A stretch of DNA of 64,000 bases from an uncultured Chloracidobacterium sp. (GCA_936914845.1 CAKZGE010000003.1:310001-374000), one strand, 5' to 3'; shown: positions 8,300-16,620, numbered from the stretch's first letter. Notes: a model not told the origin generated them from the letters alone. Translations and numbers: made by a program.

Positions 8300-8710
8300 T
8301 TAGGTCTCCACAGCTTCGGTTCTAACACCCGCAAGTCGCCCGTCGCTTGTAATGCCCGCTACGTAGATAGCTATCTTCACCCTTCCCACCCGATATACTT
8401 CGAGCGAGCTAAGAGATTCCTGTAGCTCTCTTTTCAATATTCGAAATCTTTCAGCTCGTTCCTTTTCGCGTTTGCCGAACCAATCCTTTTCCGCCGTCAG
8501 CCTTTCGAAAAAATCTTCGAATTCGACCCTTTCAATAGCCTCCGTCTTCTTAATTCCAAAACTAGAAATGATCGCTTCTTTGGATACCTGATCAACTTTC
8601 TTTCCAATAAAAGGCACGATCGGCCTATCCGTTTCGCTCGGAAAAAGCAATCCTGTTACGGCTGTTCGGATAGCAGCCAAATGTTCTGCATCTTTCATTT
8701 TAGAAGACAT
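8300..8710 (-). CDS. NuiA-like nuclease A inhibitor family protein
   Basis: A 136-residue protein with the family's N-terminal GLLFPSETDRPI motif and a C-terminal segment VGRVKIAIYVAGITSDGRL ending in TEAVET, both characteristic of NuiA-like proteins. The middle is helical and charged. The founding member inhibits a sugar-nonspecific DNA/RNA nuclease in cyanobacteria. No partner nuclease is adjacent, and the real target is unknown. Transcribed toward the polyamine block and away from dnaA. Confidence 0.75.
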   Translation of the reverse strand: MSSKMKDAEHLAAIRTAVTGLLFPSETDRPIVPFIGKKVDQVSKEAIISSFGIKKTEAIERVEFEDFFERLTAEKDWFGKREKERAERFRILKRELQESLSSLEVYRVGRVKIAIYVAGITSDGRLAGVRTEAVET

Positions 8711-8964
8711 AAAAAATAAGTACTTTTCACAAGAGAACCATGCACATTTTACCCTATATCGATCGATCCTTTAGTATCGAAAATCGCTCCCAATCCTTGC
8801 CTTCAAAAGCACTTAAGAGCACGCTGCAACGCGGCGAAAAATCTGTGGATTTCTGTTTGCGATGCAGTGACATCTATGTTAACCTGTGAGCCGTTTGAAA
8901 AATATCAACACCCGTAAGTTGTTGAAAATAAACGTCTTAAAGTTTCACTTTAAGGTTTAAGCAT

Positions 8965-8998
8965 ATTTCCACACACCTGTGGATAAGTTTGTGGAAAA
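8965..8998. promoter_or_regulatory. DnaA-box cluster upstream of dnaA
   Basis: Three close sites: ATTTCCACA (8965-8973, one mismatch), a perfect inverted TGTGGATAA (8978-8986) and TGTGGAAAA (8990-8998, fits TTWTNCACA on the reverse strand). A weaker TGTGGATTT lies at 8844. They sit about 160 bases before the dnaA start in the 445-base gap 8711-9155, which holds no gene. They could serve dnaA autoregulation, origin function or both. Confidence 0.75.
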
Positions 8999-9155
8999 CT
9001 TTATTGGCCGTCTCTTGAACGGCATTCGAACTCTCGATGTTAAAACGGATTACGACGTTTTATCAAGAGCTTTATGCAGGGCTTAAACTGAAGGGAGAAC
9101 CGCCTTCGGTCTTAAGCACTTTTTTAGCGACCATTTTCTTTTTTTGGAGAGCACA

Positions 9156-10577
9156 GTGGAATCGATATTGGAGAAAACCCACACATGGGATTCTATTTTG
9201 AAATGGATCGAAAAGACCGTCGGTGAATTCGTTTACGAAAACTGGTTCACCAAAGTAGAATTTGGCGGTTTCGACGACGAGGCAAAGGCGATCCGATTAA
9301 AGACCGGAACCGTCACACGTGAGTGGTTGGTAATGTATTACAAAGGACTCATCGAGCAAGCACTCACACTTCACGATCACGCCGACTACACGATCGAATG
9401 GACCATAGACACCGAAGCAGCCGAAGATGATCGGCTGACAAGGCAGATCGAAGACGTTTTCGATAGTAAACATAATGACCGTCAAAATAGCGACCCGGTG
9501 CGGGTTGTTCCCGCACGGACATCTTCGACCAATTTCGTCGATATCGAGCCCGTCGAAAATTCGCTTAATCCAAAATATACGTTCGACAAATTTGTGGTCG
9601 GTTCGTCTAATCAATTTGCACATGCGGCTTCCCTGGGCGCGGCCGAATCGCCCGGAAAAACCTATAATCCTCTTTTTATCTACGGGGGCGTCGGGCTTGG
9701 AAAAACCCATTTGATGCATGCCATCGGCCATTCGATAAAACAGCGGGACCGCCATTTACGTGTTTCATATATCACGTCTGAAAAATTCATGAACGAATTG
9801 ATCAATGCGATAAGATATGACAAAACACAAAGTTTCCGAGAAAAATACCGCTCGATCGATGTTCTCTTGATGGACGATGTTCAATTCATGGCCGGTAAGG
9901 AAAGGACCCAGGAAGAATTTTTCCATACCTTCAATCAACTGCATAATGACCAAAAACAGATAGTTATATCATCCGATTGTCCGCCGCGTGATATTCCTAC
10001 GTTGGAAGAGCGTTTACATTCGCGGTTCGAATGGGGGTTGATAGCCGATATCGAACCGCCGGACCTCGAAACAAAGGTTGCTATCCTAAAAAGAAAGGCT
10101 GATCTGGACGGTATTGAACTGCCCGACGAAGTAGCGATATTTATGGCCAACAATATCCGCAGCAATGTCCGGGAATTAGAAGGTTCTCTCGTTCGGTTGG
10201 TGGCAATATCCTCGCTGCGGGATATGCCTATCTCAAAAATGCTTGCTCAAGACGCATTGAAAAACGTTATTGACAGCGAGCGTCCCGAAAGGCTTTCCAT
10301 GGAACGCATAGCCCGAGCCGTAGCAGCTCATTACAAAATGTCCGTGGACGAAATGAAATCTAAAAGCAATGCTCGATCGATCGCCGGCCCACGCCAACTT
10401 GCAATGTATCTGTGTAAACGTTTGACCAAGCACAGCTATCCGGAGATCGGCCGCGAATTTGGCGGCAAACATCATACTACCGTTATGCATTCTTTCGAGA
10501 AGATAGAATCGCAGATCAAAGATGACCGAAATTTCCACAGAACGGTAAGTGAGCTAATAGACAATCTTTGCAACTAG
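9156..10577 (+). CDS. dnaA: chromosomal replication initiator protein DnaA
   Basis: About 473 residues, normal length. N-terminal interaction domain with YENWFTKVEF, variable linker, AAA+ domain with Walker A GGVGLGKTHLMHAIGH (about 177-192), Walker B VLLMDDVQFMAGKERTQEEF, and the C-terminal DNA-binding helix-turn-helix with the signature GGKHHTTVMHSFEKIE. It unwinds the origin and recruits the replicative helicase. I prefer GTG 9156, which has GGAG six bases upstream, over the in-frame TTG at 9144. DnaA-box-like sites flank the gene on both sides. Confidence 0.98.
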   Translation: MESILEKTHTWDSILKWIEKTVGEFVYENWFTKVEFGGFDDEAKAIRLKTGTVTREWLVMYYKGLIEQALTLHDHADYTIEWTIDTEAAEDDRLTRQIEDVFDSKHNDRQNSDPVRVVPARTSSTNFVDIEPVENSLNPKYTFDKFVVGSSNQFAHAASLGAAESPGKTYNPLFIYGGVGLGKTHLMHAIGHSIKQRDRHLRVSYITSEKFMNELINAIRYDKTQSFREKYRSIDVLLMDDVQFMAGKERTQEEFFHTFNQLHNDQKQIVISSDCPPRDIPTLEERLHSRFEWGLIADIEPPDLETKVAILKRKADLDGIELPDEVAIFMANNIRSNVRELEGSLVRLVAISSLRDMPISKMLAQDALKNVIDSERPERLSMERIARAVAAHYKMSVDEMKSKSNARSIAGPRQLAMYLCKRLTKHSYPEIGREFGGKHHTTVMHSFEKIESQIKDDRNFHRTVSELIDNLCN

Positions 10578-10979
10578 TTACGGCAAAATATCAGTCGCCG
10601 CCAAAAAAGATTTTCACATGTTCTGTGAGAACAATTCTTGGATAACGCTTTTATTTTCAGATATTTGACAGATCGTTAGTTTATTTCCACAGCCTAACCA
10701 CCAACAAGGCTGTGGAAGAAGAGCGGAAAATGCACAGAAACAGGGTTTTCCACCTTTCGATAGGTTTTCCACACATATTTCCACAATCGTTGTGGACGTA
10801 TTTGACTAGGTTTTATCGAAAGAAAGGGGTCTTTTTCACATTTTCACAGGCCCTACTATTACTACTAAAAATATATAAATAGTTATTTTTAGAAAAAGAA
10901 ATAAAAGCTTGTGTAAAAATTCGCTCAAACCAAAGAGACGGTCTATAATTTTAGAAAGATCAATTTAGGAGAAATATCG
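10578..10979. other. probable chromosomal replication origin (oriC), dnaA-dnaN intergenic
   Basis: A 402-base gap with many DnaA-box-like sites: ATTTCCACA 10683-10691, inverted TGTGGAAGA 10711-10719, TTTTCCACC 10746-10754, TTTTCCACA 10765-10773, ATTTCCACA 10777-10785, inverted TGTGGACGT 10791-10799, TTTTTCACA 10832-10840 and ATTTTCACA 10840-10848. The first two form a perfect 11-bp inverted repeat (10685-10695 with 10707-10717). A CCACAA/TTGTGG palindrome covers 10781-10795. A strongly AT-rich stretch at about 10853-10920 could be the unwinding element. Location next to dnaA and dnaN is the classical one. Confidence 0.82.
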
Positions 10980-12173
10980 ATGGAATTTTCTATCAATGTA
11001 AATGCATTACGAGAAGTATTGGGTTATGTGCAAGGTGTCGTTGAACGCAAAAGTACTATCCCTGTTCTTTCAAATATTTTGATCGAAAGCCTTGGTGAAA
11101 ATTCTATCCGAGTAGTTGGTACCGATCTGGATGTAACCATTCGGTGCGACGCGGGTGCAGAGATAATAAAACCGGGGGCAATGTGTGTTCAGGCTCGCAA
11201 ATTGTTCGACCTTTCCCGGTTGCTCCAAAACGAAGCCGTAAAATTTAAAAAGGAAGACAATGAGTGGGTAACGGTAACATCAGGCCGCGGAAAGTTTCGT
11301 TTGGCCGGCATCAGCCGTGAACAGTTTCCCGAAGTCCCCGCCTTTCGCGATGCATCGCTAAAATTATCGGCAGAAATTTTCAGTTATTTCATTGGACACA
11401 CATCGTTTGCCATTACCAATGAACAATCCCGATTTACGCTTTCCGGGGCAAAATTCATAATGGCTGATGGGAAAGCCCGGATGGTAACGACCGATGGACA
11501 TCGGTTGGCATTTATCGAAACCGATATTGAAGGATCTGAAGGAACGATCGATGCTTTGATCCCGCGAAAGGCCCTGCTTGAATTGGTAAAGCTCTGCCGC
11601 GATTCAGGCGAAGAAGTCAGCTTTGGCGAAGATCAAAATCATATCTATTTTGAGGTCGAAGGCCGTTTGCTGATAACGCGAAAGTTGAGCGGGAATTTCC
11701 CAAATTATGAAATGGTGCTGCCGAAAGATAACGACAAAACGGCAACATTTGATCTTGACGAAATGAAAGGGGCTGTCAAGCGTGTTTCTTTAATGGCTGA
11801 TGAGAGGAATCGATCTCTTAGAGTAACGGTCAGAGAGGGCGAGGTTGAATTGAATGCTCAAAGCTCTGAGGAAGGCGAAGGCAGAGAAATAGTTTCAGCA
11901 GATTATAGCGGCGATGAATTTCAGCTTGGCTTTAACTGGCAGTATCTTCAGGATTTTTTGAATGTGATCAGCTCTATCAGATCCGGCGGCGGTTTGAATG
12001 AAGAACAAGAAACCGTTAACGAAAGCGAAGGCGATAAGGTGCGTGTTAAAGAATCCATCGGTCCGGTCAAGGTTTCTTTCGAATTCAAAGATTCAAATGC
12101 TCAGACACAGATGCGGGTCGCCGGTGATAGTCCTTACGATTATAAATATATCGTCATGCCATTGAGGATATGA
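10980..12173 (+). CDS. dnaN: DNA polymerase III beta subunit (sliding clamp)
   Basis: A 397-residue clamp with the usual three-domain length. Recognisable family segments are VVERKSTIPVLSNILIE near residue 20, AGISREQFPEVP, FTLSGAKFIMADGKARMVTTDGHRL and the C-terminal YKYIVMPLRI. It tethers the replicative polymerase to DNA. The start has a good AGGAG site 8 bases upstream. It lies downstream of the probable origin and is closed by a terminator. Confidence 0.98.
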   Translation: MEFSINVNALREVLGYVQGVVERKSTIPVLSNILIESLGENSIRVVGTDLDVTIRCDAGAEIIKPGAMCVQARKLFDLSRLLQNEAVKFKKEDNEWVTVTSGRGKFRLAGISREQFPEVPAFRDASLKLSAEIFSYFIGHTSFAITNEQSRFTLSGAKFIMADGKARMVTTDGHRLAFIETDIEGSEGTIDALIPRKALLELVKLCRDSGEEVSFGEDQNHIYFEVEGRLLITRKLSGNFPNYEMVLPKDNDKTATFDLDEMKGAVKRVSLMADERNRSLRVTVREGEVELNAQSSEEGEGREIVSADYSGDEFQLGFNWQYLQDFLNVISSIRSGGGLNEEQETVNESEGDKVRVKESIGPVKVSFEFKDSNAQTQMRVAGDSPYDYKYIVMPLRI

Positions 12174-12200
12174 TCGCTATAAAATGTAAGGAATACCAAT

Positions 12201-12229
12201 AAAAAGGGCGGCCGCGAAGCCGCCTTTTT
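12201..12229. terminator. bidirectional terminator between dnaN and a small membrane gene
   Basis: GGCGGC and GCCGCC arms around a 6-base loop, with an A-run before and a T-run after, so it can end transcription from both the plus-strand dnaN and the minus-strand gene at 12254-12406. Confidence 0.85.
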
Positions 12230-12253
12230 CTGTTACTGGAAAATTTGCGATCC

Positions 12254-12406
12254 TTAAACCGCCCTGCGTCCGGTAATTAGCTGGACGATGAAAACGACCA
12301 AGGCGATGACCAATAGCAGGTGAATAAGATTTCCCACCGCGGCTCCGCCCAATCCAAAACCAAGTGCCCACAAAACCAAAAGAATAAGAATGATGGTCCA
12401 AAGCAT
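12254..12406 (-). CDS. lmo0937-type small membrane protein
   Basis: A 50-residue peptide starting MLWTIILILLVLWALGFGLG, then a Gly/Ala-rich turn and a second hydrophobic helix ending in a basic LITGRRAV. This two-helix pattern matches the lmo0937 family of small membrane proteins, often stress-related. The start has GGAGGG 8-13 bases upstream. A longer frame covering the same DNA on this strand (12177-12401) is rejected because its composition is not protein-like. Confidence 0.82.
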   Translation of the reverse strand: MLWTIILILLVLWALGFGLGGAAVGNLIHLLLVIALVVFIVQLITGRRAV

Positions 12407-12515
12407 TTCAATAACCCTCCTCAATTTAATTCTTTAGAATCCTTCACAGCCTAAGCTGCTCTGCACATGGTGATTGCAACGGGCGTGCCAAGATCTATTG
12501 ACCTGTTTTCATACA

Positions 12516-13304
12516 CTAATTCGTCAATGGCACTAGTTTGTTTAAAGGGCGTTCACGCATCCATTGGCCCAGCCACAACAGAACTCCGAAAGCAAACGGC
12601 ACGAAGAACATTCCGTCTCCCGTCCGAACGTGAGTGGCAACGGCTCCGCCTAGATAGCCGGTTAAAAGTATGGCGCCAAAAATGGACGTTTTTGGAATTA
12701 TGTAGATCAATGTACACACGAGCTCGACGACACCTACCTTCAGCAGTACTTCTGATGTCCATCCGGAAGCCTGCATTTCGGGGCTGTCATTTGGCATCGG
12801 CATAAAGATCTTCATTAAGGCACTGAAAAGCAGCATTAGAATTGGTAGTGAACTCACCAACCGGCCCGTCCACAGCATTGCTGCAGATGATCGGTCCGTG
12901 GTGAAGATGCTGCGCAAAGGGATATAGCCGCGTAGAAGAGGTTTTCGCAGCCAAAGACCCAACCATATAAATATTCCGAAATAGACCGGCACCAACACAT
13001 GAGAAAAAACAGGATTGGATAGGCGGACATGGGTCGCCACCGCTCCGCCAAGATAGCCGGTAAGCAATATGGCTCCCAGCACGGTCGTCCGGGGAAAAAT
13101 ATAAAGAATTACCGAAACCAGCAATATAATTCCGAGCGGTAAGATAACCGACCGGTCGTAACCAAGAGCCTCCGTAGCGGAAACAACTTCTGCCGGCTGT
13201 ACGAATTTCATTACCGCGTCTATCAATAAAAAGATAGCGGCAACACCGGAAATAATATAACCAGCCCATTTTTTCCCTTTCGACATTTCATTGTATTCGG
13301 TCAT
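12516..13304 (-). CDS. tandem DoxX-like membrane protein
   Basis: A 262-residue protein composed of two DoxX-like four-helix units. The segment LGAILLTGYLGGAVATHVR occurs in both halves, and each half starts with a hydrophobic helix preceding an FxxAxMK motif (DAVMKF and SALMKIF). Single-unit DoxX-like proteins are about half this length, so this is an internal duplication and fusion. The family is a poorly characterised set of integral membrane proteins, some linked to redox processes. It is the fourth gene of the HxlR-headed minus-strand group, 120 bases after the VOC gene. Confidence 0.85.
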   Translation of the reverse strand: MTEYNEMSKGKKWAGYIISGVAAIFLLIDAVMKFVQPAEVVSATEALGYDRSVILPLGIILLVSVILYIFPRTTVLGAILLTGYLGGAVATHVRLSNPVFSHVLVPVYFGIFIWLGLWLRKPLLRGYIPLRSIFTTDRSSAAMLWTGRLVSSLPILMLLFSALMKIFMPMPNDSPEMQASGWTSEVLLKVGVVELVCTLIYIIPKTSIFGAILLTGYLGGAVATHVRTGDGMFFVPFAFGVLLWLGQWMRERPLNKLVPLTN

Positions 13305-13424
13305 CAGATCTCTCCGCTATGTGCTCGTCTCTAGGTTTCTTAAATTATACCGATCCGTAATGATGGTCGTGCCGCGTCGTCCTGCCTGTTCGATGATCGA
13401 GAACAGCGGAACCAAAAAACGGAA

Positions 13425-13853
13425 CTAGGCATTCTTTTCGCTGTAGTTGATCAGCCAATTTATCCCGAACTTATCTATCAAGGCTCCAAAATAATCTCCC
13501 CAAAAAGCATCATCCATTGGCATTACCGCCGTACCGCCTTCCGCAAGTCCGGCATATATCCTATCTGCTTCATCCCGCGAATCTACCGAAATGCTGACTG
13601 AAACATTGTTTCCGACCGCGAGCTTCTGGCCCATGCCCTCTACTACATCACTTGCCATCAATACTGAATCGCCATACGGCAGAGCGATGTGCATCATTAG
13701 TTCGCCGGCGTTCTCCGGAAGCGGAAGTCCTTCGCAATCGACGCCGGACATAGGCATTACCACGGCAAATTCTCCTCCCAGTATGCTCCGATAGTGTTCA
13801 AAAGCCTCTTTAGCCTGGCCGTCAAAATTCAAATACGGATTGATCGTCTTCAT
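13425..13853 (-). CDS. VOC family protein (PhnB/glyoxalase-like)
   Basis: A 142-residue member of the PhnB-like branch. It begins MKTINPYLNFDGQAKEAFEHY, has the central strand AGELMMHIALPYGDSVLMASD and ends with DKFGINWLINY, all typical of this family. These fold as vicinal-oxygen-chelate domains; many PhnB-like proteins have no known substrate. AGGAG precedes the ATG. It starts 11 bases after the SnoaL-like gene, so the two should share a transcript. Confidence 0.88.
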   Translation of the reverse strand: MKTINPYLNFDGQAKEAFEHYRSILGGEFAVVMPMSGVDCEGLPLPENAGELMMHIALPYGDSVLMASDVVEGMGQKLAVGNNVSVSISVDSRDEADRIYAGLAEGGTAVMPMDDAFWGDYFGALIDKFGINWLINYSEKNA

Positions 13854-13864
13854 TTCCTTTCTCC

Positions 13865-14221
13865 TTATTTTGTCTTGATCATGAAAGAATTCAATTCGGT
13901 AATTTCACCGGAGCTATTGAATCTGTAAGTGTCGCAAAAAGAATAGTCCGTCTTTTTGCCCTCGTCATCGTCCATTTTCATTGTTCCCCAACATGCCCCG
14001 GCCGTTTCGTCTGCAAATGTATGTTCTATGTTAAAAACCGGCGGATCCATTTCTCCCATCGAAGCGAAGAATTTTCTAATATTGTCCTTCCCGACAATTG
14101 ATTCACCACCGCGCATATTCCATACAGTATTCTCACTGCACATATCCAAATATTTTTCGGCTCGATTATTAAGAAATGATTCATTTACTGCATCGATGGT
14201 CTGTTTATTCTTTTCTGACAT
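13865..14221 (-). CDS. nuclear transport factor 2-like (SnoaL-like) protein
   Basis: A 118-residue single-domain protein with the NTF2-like pattern: an N-terminal helix (IDAVNESFLNNRAEKYLDMC), then NTVWNMRGGESIVGKDNIRKFF and a C-terminal beta-sheet ending in ELNSFMIKTK. These domains form cone-shaped ligand pockets; the ligand is unknown. AGGAG lies 8 bases before the ATG. It is the second gene after the HxlR regulator, 14 bases away. Confidence 0.82.
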   Translation of the reverse strand: MSEKNKQTIDAVNESFLNNRAEKYLDMCSENTVWNMRGGESIVGKDNIRKFFASMGEMDPPVFNIEHTFADETAGACWGTMKMDDDEGKKTDYSFCDTYRFNSSGEITELNSFMIKTK

Positions 14222-14235
14222 ATTGATATCTCCTT

Positions 14236-14685
14236 TTATTCGCCTTTTATGAACGGGTTTGGCCCAAATAAAGAGCCGCCGTTCCTGATGTGCTCGGTTA
14301 TCCTAACGAACATTTCCTTTCGGTCAGCATAGACCGAAGCAACAAAGTCTTTTGGAGCGATCGTTTCCGGATCGTTATTTGAACTCCAACCAGACATTTC
14401 AAGCAATATAGGGATTATCTGCAATCCGCGTTCCGTCAATGAATACAATTCCTTTCTGCGGTCCGAACCGTCCTTTACTCTGAACAATATCCCTGCTTTT
14501 TCCAGTCGCTTTAACCTGGATGAAAGAATATTGGTCGATATCCTTTCGCCGGAATTTAAAAAATCTCCGTAAGTGTGTTTTCCCCAAAAAACAATGTCTC
14601 TAATTATCAATAGCGACCAGGGATCGCCAAACGATTCCAAAGCGAAATTGACGGGACAATGTGATCTTTTATCTGACCGCTTCAT
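14236..14685 (-). CDS. HxlR-family winged-helix transcriptional regulator
   Basis: A 149-residue regulator with the HxlR signature: a conserved Cys near residue 10 (SHCPVNFALESFGDPWSLLI), a helix-turn-helix (YGDFLNSGERISTNILSSRLKRLEKAGI) and a wing (RKELYSLTERG). HxlR-type repressors often respond to electrophiles or redox through the N-terminal Cys. It heads the minus-strand SnoaL/VOC/DoxX group and probably controls it. A perfect palindrome lies 22 bases upstream of its ATG. The ATG at 14685 is preferred over an in-frame TTG one codon earlier. Confidence 0.92.
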   Translation of the reverse strand: MKRSDKRSHCPVNFALESFGDPWSLLIIRDIVFWGKHTYGDFLNSGERISTNILSSRLKRLEKAGILFRVKDGSDRRKELYSLTERGLQIIPILLEMSGWSSNNDPETIAPKDFVASVYADRKEMFVRITEHIRNGGSLFGPNPFIKGE

Positions 14686-14706
14686 CAATTGAATCTATCA
14701 ATATAT

Positions 14707-14721
14707 CTTGCATAATGCAAG
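14707..14721. promoter_or_regulatory. palindromic operator candidate for the HxlR regulator
   Basis: CTTGCAT-A-ATGCAAG, a perfect 7-bp inverted repeat with one central base, in the divergent region between hxlR and dsbB. Its size and position fit a dimeric winged-helix repressor controlling its own operon. Confidence 0.55.
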
Positions 14722-14785
14722 TAAAAGTCGGTTTTTTGGAAAACAACGGAAAAATGTTTTAATTATGTGAATGGAAGGCGACAAT

Positions 14786-15226
14786 ATGACGCTCGAACAA
14801 CGCGTACCGGCGGCGGATATTTTCACATATTTGGCGTGGGCGACGGCCGTTGCCGCAACCGCCGGAAGCTTGTTTTTCAGTGAGGTTATGGAACTGCCGC
14901 CATGCGTTCTCTGCTGGTATCAACGCATAGCGATGTATCCGCAAATATTTGTTATTGGGGCTGCGATCGCAACTCGTGATATCGGTTGGAAAAAGTATTC
15001 ATTGCCGCTTTCGCTAGTGGGCTTTTCTATTGCGGTTTACCATAACTTGCTTTATTACGGTCTTATCGACGAAAGCCTGGCACCGTGTGTGCAAGGTATA
15101 TCCTGCACCTCTCGCCAGATCGAATGGTTCGGTTTTATAACCATTCCATTTCTTTCATTATCGGCATTTATCTTAATTCTCTTGTTTACCATCTTATCGG
15201 GACGGAAAAAAGACAGCGAAAAATAG
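14786..15226 (+). CDS. dsbB: disulfide bond formation protein B (DsbB/BdbC-like)
   Basis: A 146-residue membrane protein with four hydrophobic helices. The first active-site pair is in LPPCVLCWYQRIAMYP, a strong family signature; the second pair is in CVQGISC. It reoxidises a DsbA-type partner and passes electrons to quinone. The start at 14786 has GGAAGG seven bases upstream; an in-frame ATG at 14771 lacks one. The DsbA-like gene begins 2 bases after its stop. Confidence 0.93.
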   Translation: MTLEQRVPAADIFTYLAWATAVAATAGSLFFSEVMELPPCVLCWYQRIAMYPQIFVIGAAIATRDIGWKKYSLPLSLVGFSIAVYHNLLYYGLIDESLAPCVQGISCTSRQIEWFGFITIPFLSLSAFILILLFTILSGRKKDSEK

Positions 15227-15228
15227 TT

Positions 15229-15897
15229 ATGCGAAAAGAATACATAATAATCATTGGTGTTTTGGCACTTGCTGCGGTCGGCCTGTACGTCGGGTCAAAA
15301 TATTACGGCGGAACAATTGAAACCCCGAAACCCGACCCAAAGGCCGCTGAGATGATGGTGCGGCCGGATAGTCCTTCGCTGGGGCCGGCAGATGCCAAGG
15401 TTACGATCGTCGAATTTTTAGATCCGGAATGTGAGACGTGTGCCGTTTTTGCCCCGATCGTAAAAAAGGTTGCGCGAGATTCCGGAGAGAATGTCCGGCT
15501 AGTAGTTCGCTATGCTCCATTTCACAAAAATGCGAGGATCGCTGCGATCTTTACGGAAGCGGCCGGTCAGCAGGGTAAATACTGGGAAATGCAGGATAAG
15601 CTCTTTGCGAAACAAAGCGAATGGGGTGAGGTGCATGGTCACGGAGCTCCGACGGGGCCACCGCCGGATCCTCGAGAAAAATTCATAAAATATGCTGAAG
15701 AACTCGGACTAAATATCGCACAATTGCGGGCCGCGGTCGATGATCCGAAACTTGGGGCAAAGGTCGACCGCGATCTACAGGATACGCGTACGCTCGGCGT
15801 TCGAAGCACACCGACGATATACGTTAATGGACGAAAGCTTTCGAAATTGAACGAAGGCGAGCTCCGCGGATTGATAGCCGAAGAATTAAAGAAATAG
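15229..15897 (+). CDS. DsbA-like membrane-anchored thiol-disulfide oxidoreductase
   Basis: A 222-residue protein with one N-terminal membrane helix (about 6-22) and a thioredoxin-fold domain with DsbA-type helical insertion. Active site Cys68-Cys71 in FLDPECETCAVF; cis-Pro loop in RSTPTIYVNG. It should oxidise Cys pairs in exported proteins and be recharged by the DsbB-like protein encoded just upstream. The frame is open further back into dsbB, but ATG 15229 gives the expected anchor-plus-domain layout. Confidence 0.9.
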   Translation: MRKEYIIIIGVLALAAVGLYVGSKYYGGTIETPKPDPKAAEMMVRPDSPSLGPADAKVTIVEFLDPECETCAVFAPIVKKVARDSGENVRLVVRYAPFHKNARIAAIFTEAAGQQGKYWEMQDKLFAKQSEWGEVHGHGAPTGPPPDPREKFIKYAEELGLNIAQLRAAVDDPKLGAKVDRDLQDTRTLGVRSTPTIYVNGRKLSKLNEGELRGLIAEELKK

Positions 15898-15899
15898 AA

Positions 15900-16604
15900 A
15901 TGAAGCAGTGTCCGCAATGCAAAAGAACATATGCCGACGATAGCTTGAGCTTTTGTTTGGAAGACGGAGCACCACTCTATTTTTTCGACGAAGGGGCTCC
16001 TACGGTGGTCCGGGCCGGCGAGGTACGCATCAACATCGACCCATCAGATCAGAAACAGAACCTTGATCTTGGTAAAAATGTGGTGCCTGTTTCGAGTAAC
16101 GGCATTTGGAAGGCTTTAGCGGCCGTTTTTGCCGCTCTATTATTGTTGATCATTGGCGGTGCCATCGCCGGTGCGGTCTTTTACTACCGCTCCGGCAAAG
16201 ATTCGGCTGCGAATCGGTCGAGTCAAGTGTCGCCTACGCCGAAACAATCGCCCACGGTTTCACAGAAATTGCCTGAACCAACACAAACCCCAACCCAAAC
16301 ACCAACCCCTAAGTCATCCGTTGAACCGCCGCCAACCCCGCGACCGTCAGGTGAACCGACACCGGGACCAGGATACCAGACGGTTCGCATAAATTCTCCT
16401 AGCGACGGCTTTCTAGCTCTTCGAAGTGAACCAGATACCGAACGCGGCGAGCGGATCGCTAAGATCCCGCATAACAGCGTGGTTTTGCTGGACAATTGCG
16501 AAAAATCGACTACGAACGTTGCCGGTAAGAGCGGCCGTTGGTGTACGGTAACCTATCAAGGCCGAAGCGGATGGGTCTTCAGTGCATGGCTGATCTATCA
16601 ATAA
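15900..16604 (+). CDS. zinc-ribbon, membrane-anchored SH3b-domain protein
   Basis: A 234-residue protein. Residues 1-30 hold a zinc-ribbon-like start (CPQCKRTYADDSLSFCLEDG), a membrane helix lies near 70-95, then a Thr/Pro-rich spacer and a C-terminal bacterial SH3 domain (LALRSEPDTERGERIAKIP ... GRSGWVFSAWL). Such layouts occur widely in Acidobacteriota; SH3b domains often bind peptidoglycan or peptides. It starts 2 bases after the DsbA-like gene, so it may be in the same operon. Function unknown. Confidence 0.82.
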   Translation: MKQCPQCKRTYADDSLSFCLEDGAPLYFFDEGAPTVVRAGEVRINIDPSDQKQNLDLGKNVVPVSSNGIWKALAAVFAALLLLIIGGAIAGAVFYYRSGKDSAANRSSQVSPTPKQSPTVSQKLPEPTQTPTQTPTPKSSVEPPPTPRPSGEPTPGPGYQTVRINSPSDGFLALRSEPDTERGERIAKIPHNSVVLLDNCEKSTTNVAGKSGRWCTVTYQGRSGWVFSAWLIYQ

Positions 16605-16620
16605 GCTGATCTATCAATAA
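16589..16620. repeat. 16-bp tandem duplication across the SH3 gene stop
   Basis: GCTGATCTATCAATAA is present twice in direct tandem; the first copy contains the last codons and stop codon of the SH3-domain gene. Confidence 0.9.

Noticed and set aside
12177..12401. 74-codon minus-strand frame over the small membrane gene
   Set aside because: The alternative frame at 12254-12406 gives a typical two-helix lmo0937-type protein with a strong ribosome site.
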